Shown: in pieces, positions 40,019 through 52,790 of the stretch | Numbering within the stretch: the stretch's first letter is position 1 | Layout of the letters: each line of letters starts with the position of its first letter | Source of the DNA: Ecdyonurus torrentis | Lineage: Eukaryota > Arthropoda > Insecta > Ephemeroptera > Heptageniidae | Assembly: GCA_949318235.1 (NCBI GenBank) | Contig: OX439131.1 | Span: forward strand, 40,455,492-40,519,491 | Length of the DNA stretch: 64,000 bases | Direction: 5' to 3' | Notes under the pieces: generated by a model | The model's input: only the letters and a program-made list of their open reading frames with translations | The model's database searches: none | What the model was told of the DNA's origin: nothing | Position numbers and translations under genes: made by a program

Positions 40019-40051
40019 TTATATTCAAATTATTTTTTTGTACTGCTGCCC
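40019..40051 (-). CDS. 33-nt microexon (11 codons), phase-symmetric
   Basis: The acceptor is a long T-rich tract, ATTTTCTAGCTTTGTAG, and the donor is TATAA|GTATGT. The 33 nt start and end in phase 1, matching the donor of 42016-41942 (or of 43984-43774) and the acceptor of 39587-39430. Inclusion adds GAAVQKNNLNI followed by a Thr at the junction codon. An acceptor 8 nt upstream (TTTCTAG) would bring in an in-frame TAG, so the later one is chosen. Length, phase and position suggest a regulated microexon of the kind common in neuronal transcripts; that use is inferred. Confidence 0.55.
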
Positions 40052-40321
40052 CTACAAAGCTAGAAAATAATAAATAAAATCAACTTATTATAGAGACAAA
40101 AAGAATATATTAATTTTTGTCTGTAAATGTACACAACTATTGAAATAAATTATAATCATACAGGTATGAATTTAAAACGATACTTTGAATAATTCACCAA
40201 AATTAATGAAACTAACAATAGTTTAAATTTTCTTAGGTACATTTTCAGGTAAAAATCATCTAGAATAAAACCAAAAATTAATAAAGTTATTTCTAAATAA
40301 TATAACTTAAAATAAACTTAA

Positions 40322-40715
40322 AGCCCTTGTCAAGTTACTTTTTTATAATTTAGAATACTAGATTGATAATTGCCATACCTTATTATATTATCCATGAATT
40401 AGACACCAACACGTTGAGTTTGTATTTATTTTCATTTTGACTGTTATATCACGTATCTGACGTCACAATGTACCAATCGGGCCGTAATAGGGGTAAAGAA
40501 CTTGAGGGAGGAGCTTAAATTTATCACGTGACCAAAGCGGTGATTGTGATTGGCGGCGGTACATTGTTACGTCAGATACTTGATATAACAGTGAAAATGA
40601 AAATTAATGAAAATAAATACAAAATCAACGTGGTGGTGTCTAATTCATGGATAATAAGGTATGGTAATTATCAATCTAGTATTCTAAATGATAAAAAAGT
40701 AAGTTGACAAGGGCT
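40322..40715. mobile_element. TTAA-flanked MITE, copy 2
   Basis: Its full length is 394 bp, flanked by TTAA at 40318-40321 and 40716-40719, starting AGCCCTTGTCAA and ending TTGACAAGGGCT. It closely matches 17880-18268. It sits in the intron between exon 42016-41942 and microexon 40051-40019, about 270 bp upstream of the microexon acceptor on the minus strand. Confidence 0.8.
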
Positions 40716-41941
40716 TTAAAGAAATGAATGTAATCCAATCAAACTATATAAAATATTATAGTAATTTATTTAAATTGAAAATGATGAAGAAAAAAAAAAA
40801 AGAAAGAAAAATGTAAAATACCTTCTTTTTTTAAATTAATTTGAACTTAAAATTTAAATCACAAAAAAATAAAAGTTCTTTATATTATCTTCACGCTGAC
40901 GTGAGAAGAATATTTTAAACCGAAATCAATAAAAGATTTCACGTAAAGCTTGATCTAAGAACATGATAAAAATGTGTGAAATAAAAAATTTATCACATCA
41001 TTTTTTGGAACAATAATTTTAGCTTCAAAACTAAATTTAATTTAATGTAAAAGAAAATTGCTTCTTGTTCTTTTTTTAAATTCAATACAGTATATTAATA
41101 ATATTGCTGCGTCAGTAGCTTTATTTATACAAAAATCAATTCATAAATAAATAAATAAATCAAAATCATATGTCTTTTTAACAATCATAATTTTTCCATA
41201 AATATATTATACTGTATATTATAAAAATGCAACTGTAAAAAGTTCAATTAAAATATCATTTTAAATAGTTTTCTTTATATGCACATAATTTATAGTTATT
41301 GTTTTTAAGTAAACTAACTACATAGATGTATAAGAAGATATTAAATATTCACAAACAAAGAAATCAAGCAGTGAATAAGCATGCAAAAACATCGAAAGCA
41401 TCAAGCGAACAAAAAAATATATTGAAAACAAACGTACATAACATTACATTCAAACAAAAAGCAAAATCTATTTTTAATTTATTTTCATTAGAAGGTATAT
41501 AAAATATTATTATAAAAAGCATCTAAAATATTCTACTAAGGTACTCATGGGATAAAAAGCGATATTTATTTTTGTCATCCAATATGAAAGACGTCAGTTC
41601 TGCCGCAGTAGAGGAGGAACTATAAGTAGTTTATTAAAAACTAAAGCAATGATTTGGTAAATTATTTAACAAAAAAAAAAGTTTTAAAAGTGGATTTTAT
41701 ATATTTGAACATGTGCTCAGAAAACACTGTTTTCAAAAGCGATATATAGCAAATGATGTGTACTAAAACTAGATATAAGCTAGAAGAAATAAAAGCGTTT
41801 TCTGATACACGTCAAAAAAAAAAGTCATTTTTTTAATAATAAAAAAAATCCACTTAAAATTAGTATTTACTTTTCAACTAAAGCGCAAACCATTTTTAAT
41901 ATGATTTTTTTGTTCCATTTTTTTTAAGGGATATTATTTAC

Positions 41942-42016
41942 CTTCTGAAAAATTATCTAGCGTATGAGGCCGAATCCTTGTATCCTCAAGGGTGGGCTCA
42001 GGGTAGTTGCTTGTTA
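41942..42016 (-). CDS. 75-nt symmetric coding exon, possibly cassette exon
   Basis: The exon starts in phase 1 after GTGTCCAG and ends in phase 1 at TCAGAAG|GTAAAT, so it can be included or skipped without frame change. It encodes TSNYPEPTLED then TRIRPHTLDNFSE. Joined to its neighbours, it gives a continuous reading through MSAL..FSEAAARN. The patch is clearly GC-richer than the flanking intron. The frame is also open upstream of the chosen acceptor back to a TAA, so an earlier acceptor cannot be excluded. The chosen one is the only one that restores phase 1 with both neighbours. No domain is recognised. Confidence 0.7.
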
Positions 42017-43773
42017 CTGGACACATCGAAACATTACATCGCAGCAAAACAATCAGCTCAAGGTCAAACGTTTCAAGGTCATCACAGGTTTAAAAAAAAG
42101 TCATGCTCTGCAGTATTTTTTTTAATGTGTATCAAGGAGGAGGATTTGTTAATGTTGAACCATAAAATTAATATTGATTTAAAAAATAATCGATTTTCAA
42201 TTTATTTTGATTTTATTAGTCATTTATGAAGGAAGTAATAATAATGAAAATTAGACGTAATCATCGACGTTGGTAGAATAATTTATAACCTAATTTCCCT
42301 TTTTACGCTCTTGTATTTTTTTGACATTATTACTAAACCACATTAACGTAGTAATGCTTTTAAATAAATTAAAAATTTAATAACTCTACCACATACCTTT
42401 GTGTGTTTTTTTTACTCTGTTCTGTTATCATGAGAATTGGATATAATACTATTTCCTGTTTTGCGTATTTTTTATATAATAATCATATACATTTGGGAAA
42501 ATGTGGGAAAAAAGGTAGACTATTTTTGTATTATTCTAATGTTAAAAACATAACATTCTGTATGTTTCATCATAATTATAAACATAACTTAAATTAATGA
42601 GATTACTTCATAAATTATATTTGAGTTTAAATCACACAAATGAAGTTTTAAGTAACTAACATAAAAATATATACTTTTTTGGAATAGTTTTGTGACAGTA
42701 AGGGGTAAAAATTTGGACTTTAATATTTTAGAGTGGATATGTAAGTTAAAAAAAAGCAGGGGATCTTACTAACCCTTATTTTAGTTAATGTCTAGTCTAT
42801 TATAGTAATATTTTATTTCTTCCAACTAAAATGATATATTAATATTTTATGAAATCGTTTTTAAATTATAGCTATTTTATGGTTACAACATTTTTTTATT
42901 TGGTACTTTTTTTTTTTTTTTTTTTGCACAATAGGGTGCGTCGCCTTTATCTTACAATTGAATTGTCGCCTATATTGATTCTATATCAGCAGGGAAAATA
43001 AGAAAAAGTTAAAATTTAGCATCAGCAGTATTTTACATAATGCTTACTTTTTAATTGGTTAGTAAGGAAAAATCAAATGGCACTATCAATATAAGACGAA
43101 AAATCATGTGTAAATTTTGGAAACACAATTTAATTTACTATATAGATGCAAGCTCAATAACTTACACTAAAAACGAACTGATTAATTATAATTTTAAATT
43201 TAATCAGCTTATTTTATAGTATAAAGTAAAAAGGATCAATACGGTAACAATAAGAAATGCTTTTGGGTTTATTTTTTCTTCCCAAAATCCTCAAATAATT
43301 TTACGTGAGGTATGGAAAAAGATATTTTTTGTGCACTGCAGGTTTATGGTAATAATAATAATAACATCAACAACAACAATAATAATAAATATATATAATA
43401 TATATAGTAATAACAATAATAAGAGTAATAAGAATAAACACCAATATATATGAGATGCTCACACACACAACACCCATGAGCCGAGAGAATACATCGATCA
43501 GCTGTCACATTAACAATCACATCAATATATAAATTAAATTTTGTTTTTAGAAGTTTTTTTTTAAATTATTTAGATCAATACTTAAGAAAACTGATTTTTA
43601 AAACCAAATTATTCTAATAACAAGAAAAAAAAAAAAACGAAAAAAAAAAAAAAACGGTATTAACTCTGAATTATTTTTTAACTGTTTTCTTAAATTTTGA
43701 TTTAAATATAGAAGATTAAAGATATCAAAGAAAGACATATATATAGAAGGAAGTGATGTAAATGCGGACTTAC

Positions 43774-43984
43774 ATGCACTCATGGTGGCACTTCGACTTG
43801 GTACAGCGGTTGCTGCAGCAGCGGCTGCCGCCTCCGCAAGTTTTTGTCTTGAGATTGCATCCAGTGAGGAGGCTGAGCGGAGACGAGCGTGAGGTGGTGG
43901 AGGTGCTGAAGGTGGAGGTTTTTGCCGGGTTATGGACTCAGGACTGCTGGAGGCATCACCAGCAACCACACTGCGTGTTGACAC
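43774..43984 (-). CDS. Ser/Pro/Ala-rich coding exon of the large minus-strand gene
   Basis: The exon is 211 nt, entering in phase 0 after GTTTTTCAG and ending in phase 1 at TGCAT|GTAAGT, a near-perfect donor. It encodes VSTRSVVAGDASSSPESITR, a PPPSAPPPP proline run, a basic RLRSASSLDAISRQK segment, nine alanines in a short stretch, and VPSRSATMSA. RLRSAS resembles a basophilic-kinase or 14-3-3 site, by inference. The 3' T of this exon completes a codon with any of three downstream acceptors (42016, 40051 or 39587), all in phase 1. An inverted-repeat element begins about 40 bp upstream of the acceptor. Confidence 0.85.
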
Positions 43985-44023
43985 CTGAAAAACACGTCAA
44001 AACACAAAGTTAAGAGTTGTGTG

Positions 44024-44249
44024 CACGGAAAACATAATTTTAATAAATTATTTAGATACATATCAATAACTCTTTAGTACTAAACAATAACTCTCTTGCA
44101 AAAAGTCTAAAGAGTAACTCGTTAGTACAAACGCAATTTCTTTAGCGGTAAATAGTCAACTCTTTAGATTCTAAAAATTTTAGTTTGTATCTAAAGAATT
44201 TATTATGAAAAAAGTCTAAATAGTAACTCTTTAGATAATTTTTTCCGTG
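44024..44249. mobile_element. MITE-like element with CACGGAAAA ends
   Basis: The left end CACGGAAAACATAATTT and right end AATTTTTTCCGTG are inverted. The inside has repeated CTAAAGAGTAACTC and AACTCTTTAG modules in both orientations. It lies about 40 bp on the intron side of the acceptor of exon 43984-43774. No clear target duplication is visible. Confidence 0.5.
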
Positions 44250-45377
44250 TGTATATAGATTGTATCTCAAAATCTAAAAAGAAAACTACGAAACTTTATG
44301 ATGCCATTTGAAAGATAATAGTAACAGCTACCTATGATATAATTTTCAGAACCCGTGACCATCACTCAGAGATAATTTAAATTTGAATTATAATTTAAAA
44401 TCTACCGTAGTAACCCTCCTTTTTTATTTTATTTTTTTCATTTTTGAAGATAACTAATGTATTACTGAGCAAAGTTTTAGATTTTGCTTTCATCTCAACT
44501 TCTTGGTCAAATCCCGCAGCTGATTTTCCGCCTTAAAGAAATGCTAATATGCAAAATTTAACTTTCAAAAAATAATGTTCTCGCACACGGTTAGAACACA
44601 TTTTGTCATTTATTCTGCATTTATTTCATAAATGTGATTATTTCAGAATTTTACAAATAATTGTGCTGTGTACACTTTTTTTTTTTTTTTTTTTTTTGTT
44701 ATGAAGCAAAGCCATTATTTAATATAGTAGAAATAATGTGGTTTTGAATAATTTTTGCTGACATCGCACTATCATAATTATCGTCATCCGTGTATAACAT
44801 ATAATTGTAAGAAAGTTCTATATTTGTATTAGCAATATAATTTTGGTTGAAATAAAGTTTAGTATTCAAATGTCACTGTGAGTTTCAAAATTGAATTTAT
44901 TTCATAATCACCTTACCAAAAAAATATAATTTTTAGTAAAAAAAATTAAATTAGGAGTAAATTATTCATGAAATTCAATGTCAACTTACATAATCGTGCA
45001 AATAATTAGATTTTTTTCCTTTCTATTGATTTGTTTAAAAAATTTCAACATTTTGCTTGTTTAATTCTTGATAGCTAAAATATCGCATAAATTTAAGTCC
45101 AATTAGGCGTATATAAATGCGCATTCATTTCAGAATGATGATATACGTTGTTCATATTCTATGATCTCTTTATTATGGTAAATACTTGGAACACATGGAA
45201 AGACTTTAATTCATTAAAGCAATTAAACGTGTGGGTACAATCTAAAATAGAAAATCTCATAAATTTTCTACGTCTTAAATACGTAAATAATTTTAATAAC
45301 ATCATCATCTTTATGTAGTATAATATTATTTTGATTCAGTTTTTAATATGTAAAATCACGTGTATTTTATTATATAC

Positions 45378-45612
45378 CTCTGGAGATGCCATTGGCGCGC
45401 TCTGTTGTCCGTCTTGCACGTTGCTACGTTGTCTGGTGCTGCCAGGTAATGTAGAAGTGGTTGTTGTTGGAACTGTAGTTGTGGTAGTGGGTGGTACTAC
45501 AAAAGACGGTATTCTTGATGGCGCTGGTAAAGCTGGTGCTCCACGTCTAGATGACGGTGGCGGTGGTAAAGGTGGAGGCTTATCCGGAATGGTAACTTCC
45601 AGCACTTCGCTC
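45378..45612 (-). CDS. Proline-rich coding exon of the large minus-strand gene
   Basis: The exon is 235 nt, entering in phase 2 after TTTGTATGTTGACAG and leaving in phase 0 at CCAGAG|GTATAT. It codes for SEVLEVTIPDKPPPLPPPP, then a basic SSRRGAP segment, a PSRIPSFVVPP segment, and a low-complexity Thr/Pro/Val run with two TTTTT-type tracts, ending in QSAPMASPE. The PPPLPPPP run is a typical ligand for SH3, WW or EVH1 domains, which suggests a scaffold or adaptor role; that is inference. The region is likely disordered. The opposite strand also holds an open frame here, which is only the mirror of the biased codons. Confidence 0.85.
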
Positions 45613-46964
45613 CTGTCAACATACAAATACACGTAAATCTTTCATATATGTATGTACGTGATACATAATATAGACATGACGACGCCTCTGCGTGGTATTA
45701 GCAAACACGCGCAGCCAGACTAAAAAGCATCTTCAAAAAACCAAAGAAAAAAAATTATTCACAAAAACACACAACATATTTCAACACAGATGTGCCATAC
45801 GCTAACAAAAAAATTGTTGACTTTAAAAGTACAATTTTTTTTTATATAATAATATATGATATATCAGCCTAAGACCAAAAAGAAAAATAGGTTAAGCTAA
45901 TATAACAAAATAAAAGTTTTGCTAGCTTGAAAACAACATTGATAAAAATTATTATGTGTTACCAAAATGAATAGTTTCAAAATCTTTGAAAATTGTTATA
46001 CAGAAAATAACATATTGCGCATATAATATGGAAAGGGGTATTTTGTTTTAATGGTTTTTTCTTATATAATAAAAACCGAGACTTAATTTGATTTATCATG
46101 TTCTATATTAAAATATGTAAAATAAATATTTTAGCATAAAAAATTAATCCTTGAAAAATATGTATAAAAAAGAATCAGCAGACATTTATATTTTTATAAA
46201 ATAATATAATTTTTATTTTGGATTCATGCCAGTATATATTTTAAATATCAACTCTTCTCTGTTCTGTTGTAAAGGGTAAGGGATGGAAAAAAAATAGAAT
46301 AGAATAGACATTGAGGCCCTCAATGGGGGGGTTGATTTTTTGATCCATTTCCTTTGTTCCAAACAACGCAACAATAATACATCTTATCGAGTTACTAAAT
46401 TGTTGCTACTGATGAGATTCATCATGAAATACGTGTAATACTCTACTTTTTAGTTGTGAAATATAACCATTTTAATTAATTCAATGGCAAATACCAAAGA
46501 TTTAGTTCCTATATAAATTAAAGTAATAATAACACAAGTTTGGTATAGGAACCCGGAATGGAAATAAATTTACATTTTATAACAAATACTACAAAAAATA
46601 CTTAAGAATCTTAAAGCTAACTTCAACTCATCTCATAACTAAAATTAAATTAATAATTTGGAACCTATTTTTGTCCCCTATTATTTTCATTAAGTTTAAG
46701 AAGATAAAATATAATAATTACTGTAAAATTTGAATACAATAGTTAAAATTTTCTCTTTTCATTTACATAGCATTATATACATATACATAGTCTCTATACT
46801 CTTTAACAGAAAAAAATACACGCCATACAAATGTGAAAAATTAAATGGGTTTCTACTTGTGTATTATAGTCCAGCGAATGTATTATAAAGAGGATGATTT
46901 TTTTTTTTGTGAGCCAATTTTATACGTTGGACTTATCAAGGCATGCAATGCATTGCAAAATTTT

Positions 46965-47090
46965 TAGTCAGAGAGAGAGAGAGAAAGCTTCTCACGCTTT
47001 TCCCACTGATCAATAACAAACGCGGTTCACGAGAGAAAGAGGGAGAGACAGCGTGCAGTAGTACATAGTTCTGTCACAAAGTAAAGTAAC
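46965..47090. other. GC-richer patch with GA run
   Basis: Both strands show splice-like signals (minus: TTTGTGACAG then GTGAGAAG). The enclosed 75 nt has an in-frame stop in the phase the gene would need, so it is not called an exon. A promoter or enhancer is possible. Confidence 0.2.
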
Positions 47091-47383
47091 TTTACATGCA
47101 ACGCAGTATAGTACATCCCTTTTAATATCATTATACTCATTAAAGTAAAATGAACAACTACTTTTATTTAAGGTTATAATAACGTATAGTATATATAACA
47201 GAATTATTATACAATAACTTTATTAAGTTTGGAACACCTTACTAAAAAACTATGAAGTCAAATCAGATATTCATCAGCTAAGTTTTAAAATCTAAGGGAA
47301 AAGAAAATCTAAAAAGAAAAATCTCAATAGTACTTTGTTATTATTTTTTTTTATAAAAATATATGAAAACTAAAATTTATTAA

Positions 47384-47623
47384 AGCCATAGACCATTTAT
47401 GAAACAACATGTGCTTTTTAATGATCAAATACAAAATAAAACAGATGACAATTTTTACCAGAATGTTAATGTGACCTCACAAGAGAGAGCGTGAAAATAC
47501 TGTAAAGTATGCTATTTGCGTGAAAATTTCAGTTTCTGACGTCAGAAACAGACAAAAATTAGTATTAAAATATTGTGCGGGTTGCATAAATAAAAATTTT
47601 CTAATCACTGTTACGGTGCTACA
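47384..47623. repeat. Dispersed repeat R1, copy 2
   Basis: This copy is preceded by TTAA (47380-47383), and a TTAA also lies at 47625-47628 just after the shared region. It contains TTTCTGACGTCAGAAA, a perfect 16-bp palindrome. The ORF reading through it (47520-47783) has no other support. Confidence 0.65.
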
Positions 47624-50600
47624 ATTAAAACCTATATATGAAACTGAAAAACTGCTACAGTTAGATTTTGAGAATTATTTAAGTCCTATCAAGTGCTTGT
47701 CATATAAATGCTCATGTTTTCTATATTATAACTATAACGTTCTATGTTTTCAAGTATCAACTGCTTTCAATAGTCCAAATTAATGGTTCATTAATATATA
47801 TATTTAAAAAAAAATAATGTATAAGATGTTTATTTTCAATGGTTGTTAATTAAAATGTTTTCGTAATGAAATTTAAATATTATTGTTGTTCTTTTATGTA
47901 ATATATGATGACGTGAAATAAGAAATTATTATCAAATAATTTCATGATATAAAAATGTATAATTTGTAATAAAAGTATATGATATAAAATTTGATTTATA
48001 ATATTTGTTTTTAACATACGGTTGAGTAAATATATGAAATGTGAGTGTTTTATTTTTCCGATAGAATGGTAACGTCAGCTTATTTTAGAAATAAAAATGA
48101 CTTTTTTTTGTAACCATAAAATATATCTTAAAATAATATAACATTATTTTTAATGCACTGTATATTACAGTTATTTTTATTATTATTTCAAAAACAGTAT
48201 AATAATTATAAATTCTATAAAATGGTAATATATGTAAATTTTATATGAATGAAATTAAAATTATATATAAATTTTTTTAATACAAACTATGGTGTATAAA
48301 ATATAAATTTAACATGTTAACTTTAATTATAAACATCATTAGAAAATTGTATAACATTGGCTATTTATATGTATGAATGTATGTATTTTAATTTAATTTT
48401 ATTTTGATATGTACGTAAGATATTTTAAAATTTACAATGTGTAAATATTATTATTATTACTGTGGTGTGGTGATAGTAACATTGTTTTACTACGTATGGG
48501 ATTTGTTGTAAATAAATAATTGTCATATATTATATAATATGTGTAACGTATATGGCACATATTTGTGTGTTGCTGAATAGTCATATTTTAACATGTTTTT
48601 GTATATATATATAAAAAAAAATATATCACGTAAATAATAATAATGTCATAAAAAAAGCGGAACTGTGTAATGATTATAGTAATTCAGTATAAAATTCTAA
48701 GAAAAAAAAAAAGTTAAATAGAACATGAAAGTGCATCGTGCAAATGATATGCTCTCTATAACCATTAAAGTCTGATTTGTTATTTTAAGATTATAAAATT
48801 AGATAATATAGTAAAGTTTTCTTAGAAATTTGCTCTCTTTATTTTAATATCTGTTGTTGGCAGTTTTATTTTATATATAAAATAAAGAGTTTTTCTTTTA
48901 ATCGAAATATAAAATTGAAACTTTAAGTTGAAATTTTTAAGATTCGCTTAATTTCAAACTTTTATATATAAAGCTATATTATTTTATAAACAAGTTACTA
49001 TTTAATTTATATAGAAATATTATATGTTAGTGACATAGATAAATATTTTTATTTAGCAAGTGATTTACAGGATATCAATTACCAAAGTTATTGATAGAAA
49101 ACAAAAGAAAAAAAAAATGTACAACAGAATAAAATCAATGATATTATTTTTTATTATTTTCTTTTGTATTATAGAAAAATCAATAAATTAAAAAAAAAAA
49201 ATTGAAACCTTTTTAGAGACATTGAAGGCCATAGAATACAGTATTTGAAAAGAAGAAGAATGATATATATATATATATATATATAAAAATGTGAGTGCTT
49301 TTGTATTCAGCACAAGTTTAATCTTAGGATCTAGTTGAGTTGAAGTGAGAGGTGGCTGGCAAAATTGCCGCAAGCTCGAGTGTCATAAGAGGAAGGGGTT
49401 AGAGGGGGGGGGGGGGTCTATAGGGTGACAAATTTTTTCTTTCTATGTGCAAATGTCACTCAGATCAACGCTTCAAAATATTGTGACAATCTTGTCATAC
49501 TTGACTTATAAATAACATTGATTTAATTGACAATTTACCATTAATTATTAATTTTGTTGTATCTCATCAACAATGTATTTGCGGACATAAAATATTACGA
49601 TAGTATCATACTGTATGCATCAGAAATGCATTCTAATCATAAAAAAATGCACAAATTTGTGACATGACGTAATTTTTTAAAAATTGAAACATAATACAGT
49701 ATTTAAAAAAATAAATGTAAGAAAGGTTTTGTCATATTACATTGCTATGTTATATGAATTCATTAATTCATAAACAAAGGCAATGGAACAAATTATATTT
49801 TTATTGAAATACATAGATTTTTTTTGCTCCGTTTAAATGAATATAAATATAAACTCTTGTAAGATAAAGTACTGTAACTATAACGCAATTTCGTCTAAAA
49901 TTGTAGTTTTTAATATTCTGTATTATAGCCATTGTATAGCGCGCATATCCTATATCTCTCTATATTCTATTATTTCTCTATTGTATGTCTGTTATAGTCT
50001 CTCAACTAAGTATAAGCCCATGATAAAAGCAGTTTTCCACTACAATAATTCTTGATAATGTCTCAAAGTGAACTTATAGTGCAACAACAGAACTTGTACT
50101 TTGAGTGTACTGACCTATTTGGGCCGTCGTAACAACCTAAAACCAATCTCGTACAATAGTTTTTTTTTTATTACTGTATTGTTTACTTTTAAGGCACTTA
50201 AAATCTTGAAATGAAAACTACTAAAAAGTCATTAAAAATTCAGTTTCAGTAATTAAATTTTGAATTGTTCATTGTAAGAATATATTTTTTAAGAATTTAT
50301 ATGTTCAGTATTTTTTTTCTATTCATTAACATCCAAAATGTATGTTAAAATCTAATAAAAGTCATGCTTCTGCTATAAAAAATTCTATAAAATTCTACTT
50401 GAAAACTTGAATTGTTATTTCAGTTTATTCACATTTTTGCTACGACACTCCGCTCTTTTTGATACAGCATGTCAACTTGTAGAACAATATACGCAATTTT
50501 GCTACATTTTTATTTTTAGATATTATATTGTCATGTATATTACATTATATTTACATTTTCTTTACAACATTTTATTAATCATGTCACTAACTTTGTAAGT

Positions 50601-51129
50601 TAGGTGACATAATAATATTAGAAAAATGTTTTACTTTATTATTATTATTTTTTTATAACAAAAAAATATAAATCGCTATTTTGTGTTTCTACACTACAGT
50701 ATATATAAATTCTTATTTTTAAACAGTAACTCACAAAATTCATGCGCGACGAGTTATGATGATACTGTTTTATGTTTTATTTCAACACATAATTTTACAC
50801 GATTAGTAAATAATTTAAAACATGCTAGTGTTAAATTAATTTAAAATTTTGTACAGTTGAGTAACTATACTAAACGCACGAGTGTAAAACAAATAATAAC
50901 GCTACATGGGGCCCTGAATAAAAATATTATTATATTTTATATATTTCAGGAATAGCTATATATCATAGCTGGAGTTATAAAATATTATATTTAAAAATTA
51001 TTGATTAACAAACTAAATTTCCACAAGTTTGTTGTTATTTTAATAAATACTAAAATTAATTTCACTTCTTATGTAACTTTACTTCATTTATTGAGGTTAA
51101 TCAATTCACATAATATTTCAATTGAATCA

Positions 51130-51145
51130 TTATATATATATATAT

Positions 51146-51219
<74 letters not shown>
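51130..51219. repeat. (TA)n microsatellite, interrupted
   Basis: TA run with a few ATAT/AATA interruptions near its left end. Confidence 0.9.
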
Positions 51220-51221
<2 letters not shown>

Positions 51222-52748
51222 TATAATATATTGAGACTGCACTTTAGTTGCATGATGTTGCATTACGATTTGTTGTGTGAATTTCTATAAGTATAACATA
51301 TGGTTAAAACATGAGCGAGAAATCTTACAAACCCAACGCTAATGCACCTTAAGATTGTTACACAATTATAATGGATACTTAATACTTTAAATAATATAAT
51401 GATAAAATTTAGTACATCAAATGTACATTTTTATATTTACATGCATACTCGTACTAACATGCTACATGACATTTTGTCATAACAAGTTTTTTTTTTCATG
51501 ATATTGACAGTTTAAAATACTGGAGATGTCAATCAAGAAAATATCGAGTGATATGTAGTTTATGAAGTTTTTATTATTATTTATTGTTATAAATGTAGTA
51601 ACTGCAAATAGTATATAATATATCCCTAAATTTATAGATTTGTATAAGTTTGTATGAATAATATTAAGTAGTTATAACTAACTAGTCATGAAGAACAATT
51701 AGAGGCATTAATTATTACTCCAGACTGAATTATTCATTAAAATTCCCAAGACACATATTTATTAATATAGAAACTTAATTTGACTTATATTAATTTCATT
51801 ATTCTTTTTGACATTTTAACGCATTAAAATTTTTAAAAGAAAGACAGAGAAAGATAATGAAATAAAAGCTGAAAAATCATTGTCTGTTACAACTTAATTA
51901 TTCTTAAATCTTAAAAAAAAAAAAAGAGAGTTTAATTGCAAGTGTTAAATTCTCTTTTTGTATCTTTTTAACTTGATTTTTTTCATTACTTTTGTTTTAA
52001 TGTTACTAAAAATCTCTGCTTTCTAGATTTTAAATTGTATTATTTAACTGGTAACTTAAATATTAATTAAAGATCAAAGAAAATGTCAAAACCACACAAA
52101 TTTCATGGTTACTCAATGCTACAAAGAGCTGCGTATTTAATTTTTTATAAGACAAAAATAGATTTAATGACACAAAATGTGTTCAATTTATAATAAATAT
52201 GAGATAACAAAAACTGTCGATTTAATATTTTGTGCATTATTATAAAAACAGTTAAGCTCAAAAAAAAAAAAAAAAAAAAAAAAGTTATTCATGTATTTTA
52301 ATTTTCTACAACTTACTGCAATAAAAAGTAATAAAAAGTTTAATGTTATTTTTAACAATGGTTAATATATGTTATAAAAATATACTTATTGTTTCATGAT
52401 TTTATTTGTAACATGGTAATTAGTTAATGAGTAATGACGCAAGAATATTATACTGTAATAAGAAATAACATTAATTAAAAAAAATAATACAGTACTATAC
52501 AAATAAATACGTTATATATAAAGAAATTAATTAATTTTAATAAAGTTTACATTTTATTGTTGATACATTTCATTAAAATTATTTCAACATTAGAACCTTT
52601 CTTTTATAAATATGAAAATTGTTTTTCAAATATATAAAAATATTTTGGTTTATATTTTATTAAAATTTTGCTTTTAGATACTAAAATAAAACTTTTATTT
52701 TCAATTATTTATTTTAAATTAATTACCATTTAAATTTATGTTTATTAC

Positions 52749-52790
52749 CTTGAGGCTAATAAATACAGGTGTTTGTCCTTCAAAACCAAA
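52749..52790 (-). CDS. Candidate 42-nt phase-symmetric microexon
   Basis: This lies inside the 11-kb intron between exons 56727-56577 and 45612-45378. The acceptor is a T-rich tract ending in TTTCTATAG; the donor is CTCAAG|GTAATA. The length is a multiple of three. When inserted at the phase-2 junction it adds about 14 codons (SLVLKDKHLYLLAS) without a stop and keeps the downstream frame. The same 42 nt is also open in phase 0 (FGFEGQTPVFISLK). It is GC-richer than its surroundings. A chance match in AT-rich intron is possible, so this is a candidate alternative exon only. Confidence 0.35.

Noticed and set aside
45331..45636. Plus-strand ORF of 101 codons (Gly/Val-rich)
   Set aside because: Antisense shadow of the proline-rich minus-strand exon, whose splice sites and phases are consistent.
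46990..47090. 75-nt minus-strand exon candidate
   Set aside because: Contains an in-frame TGA in the phase required by the neighbouring exons.
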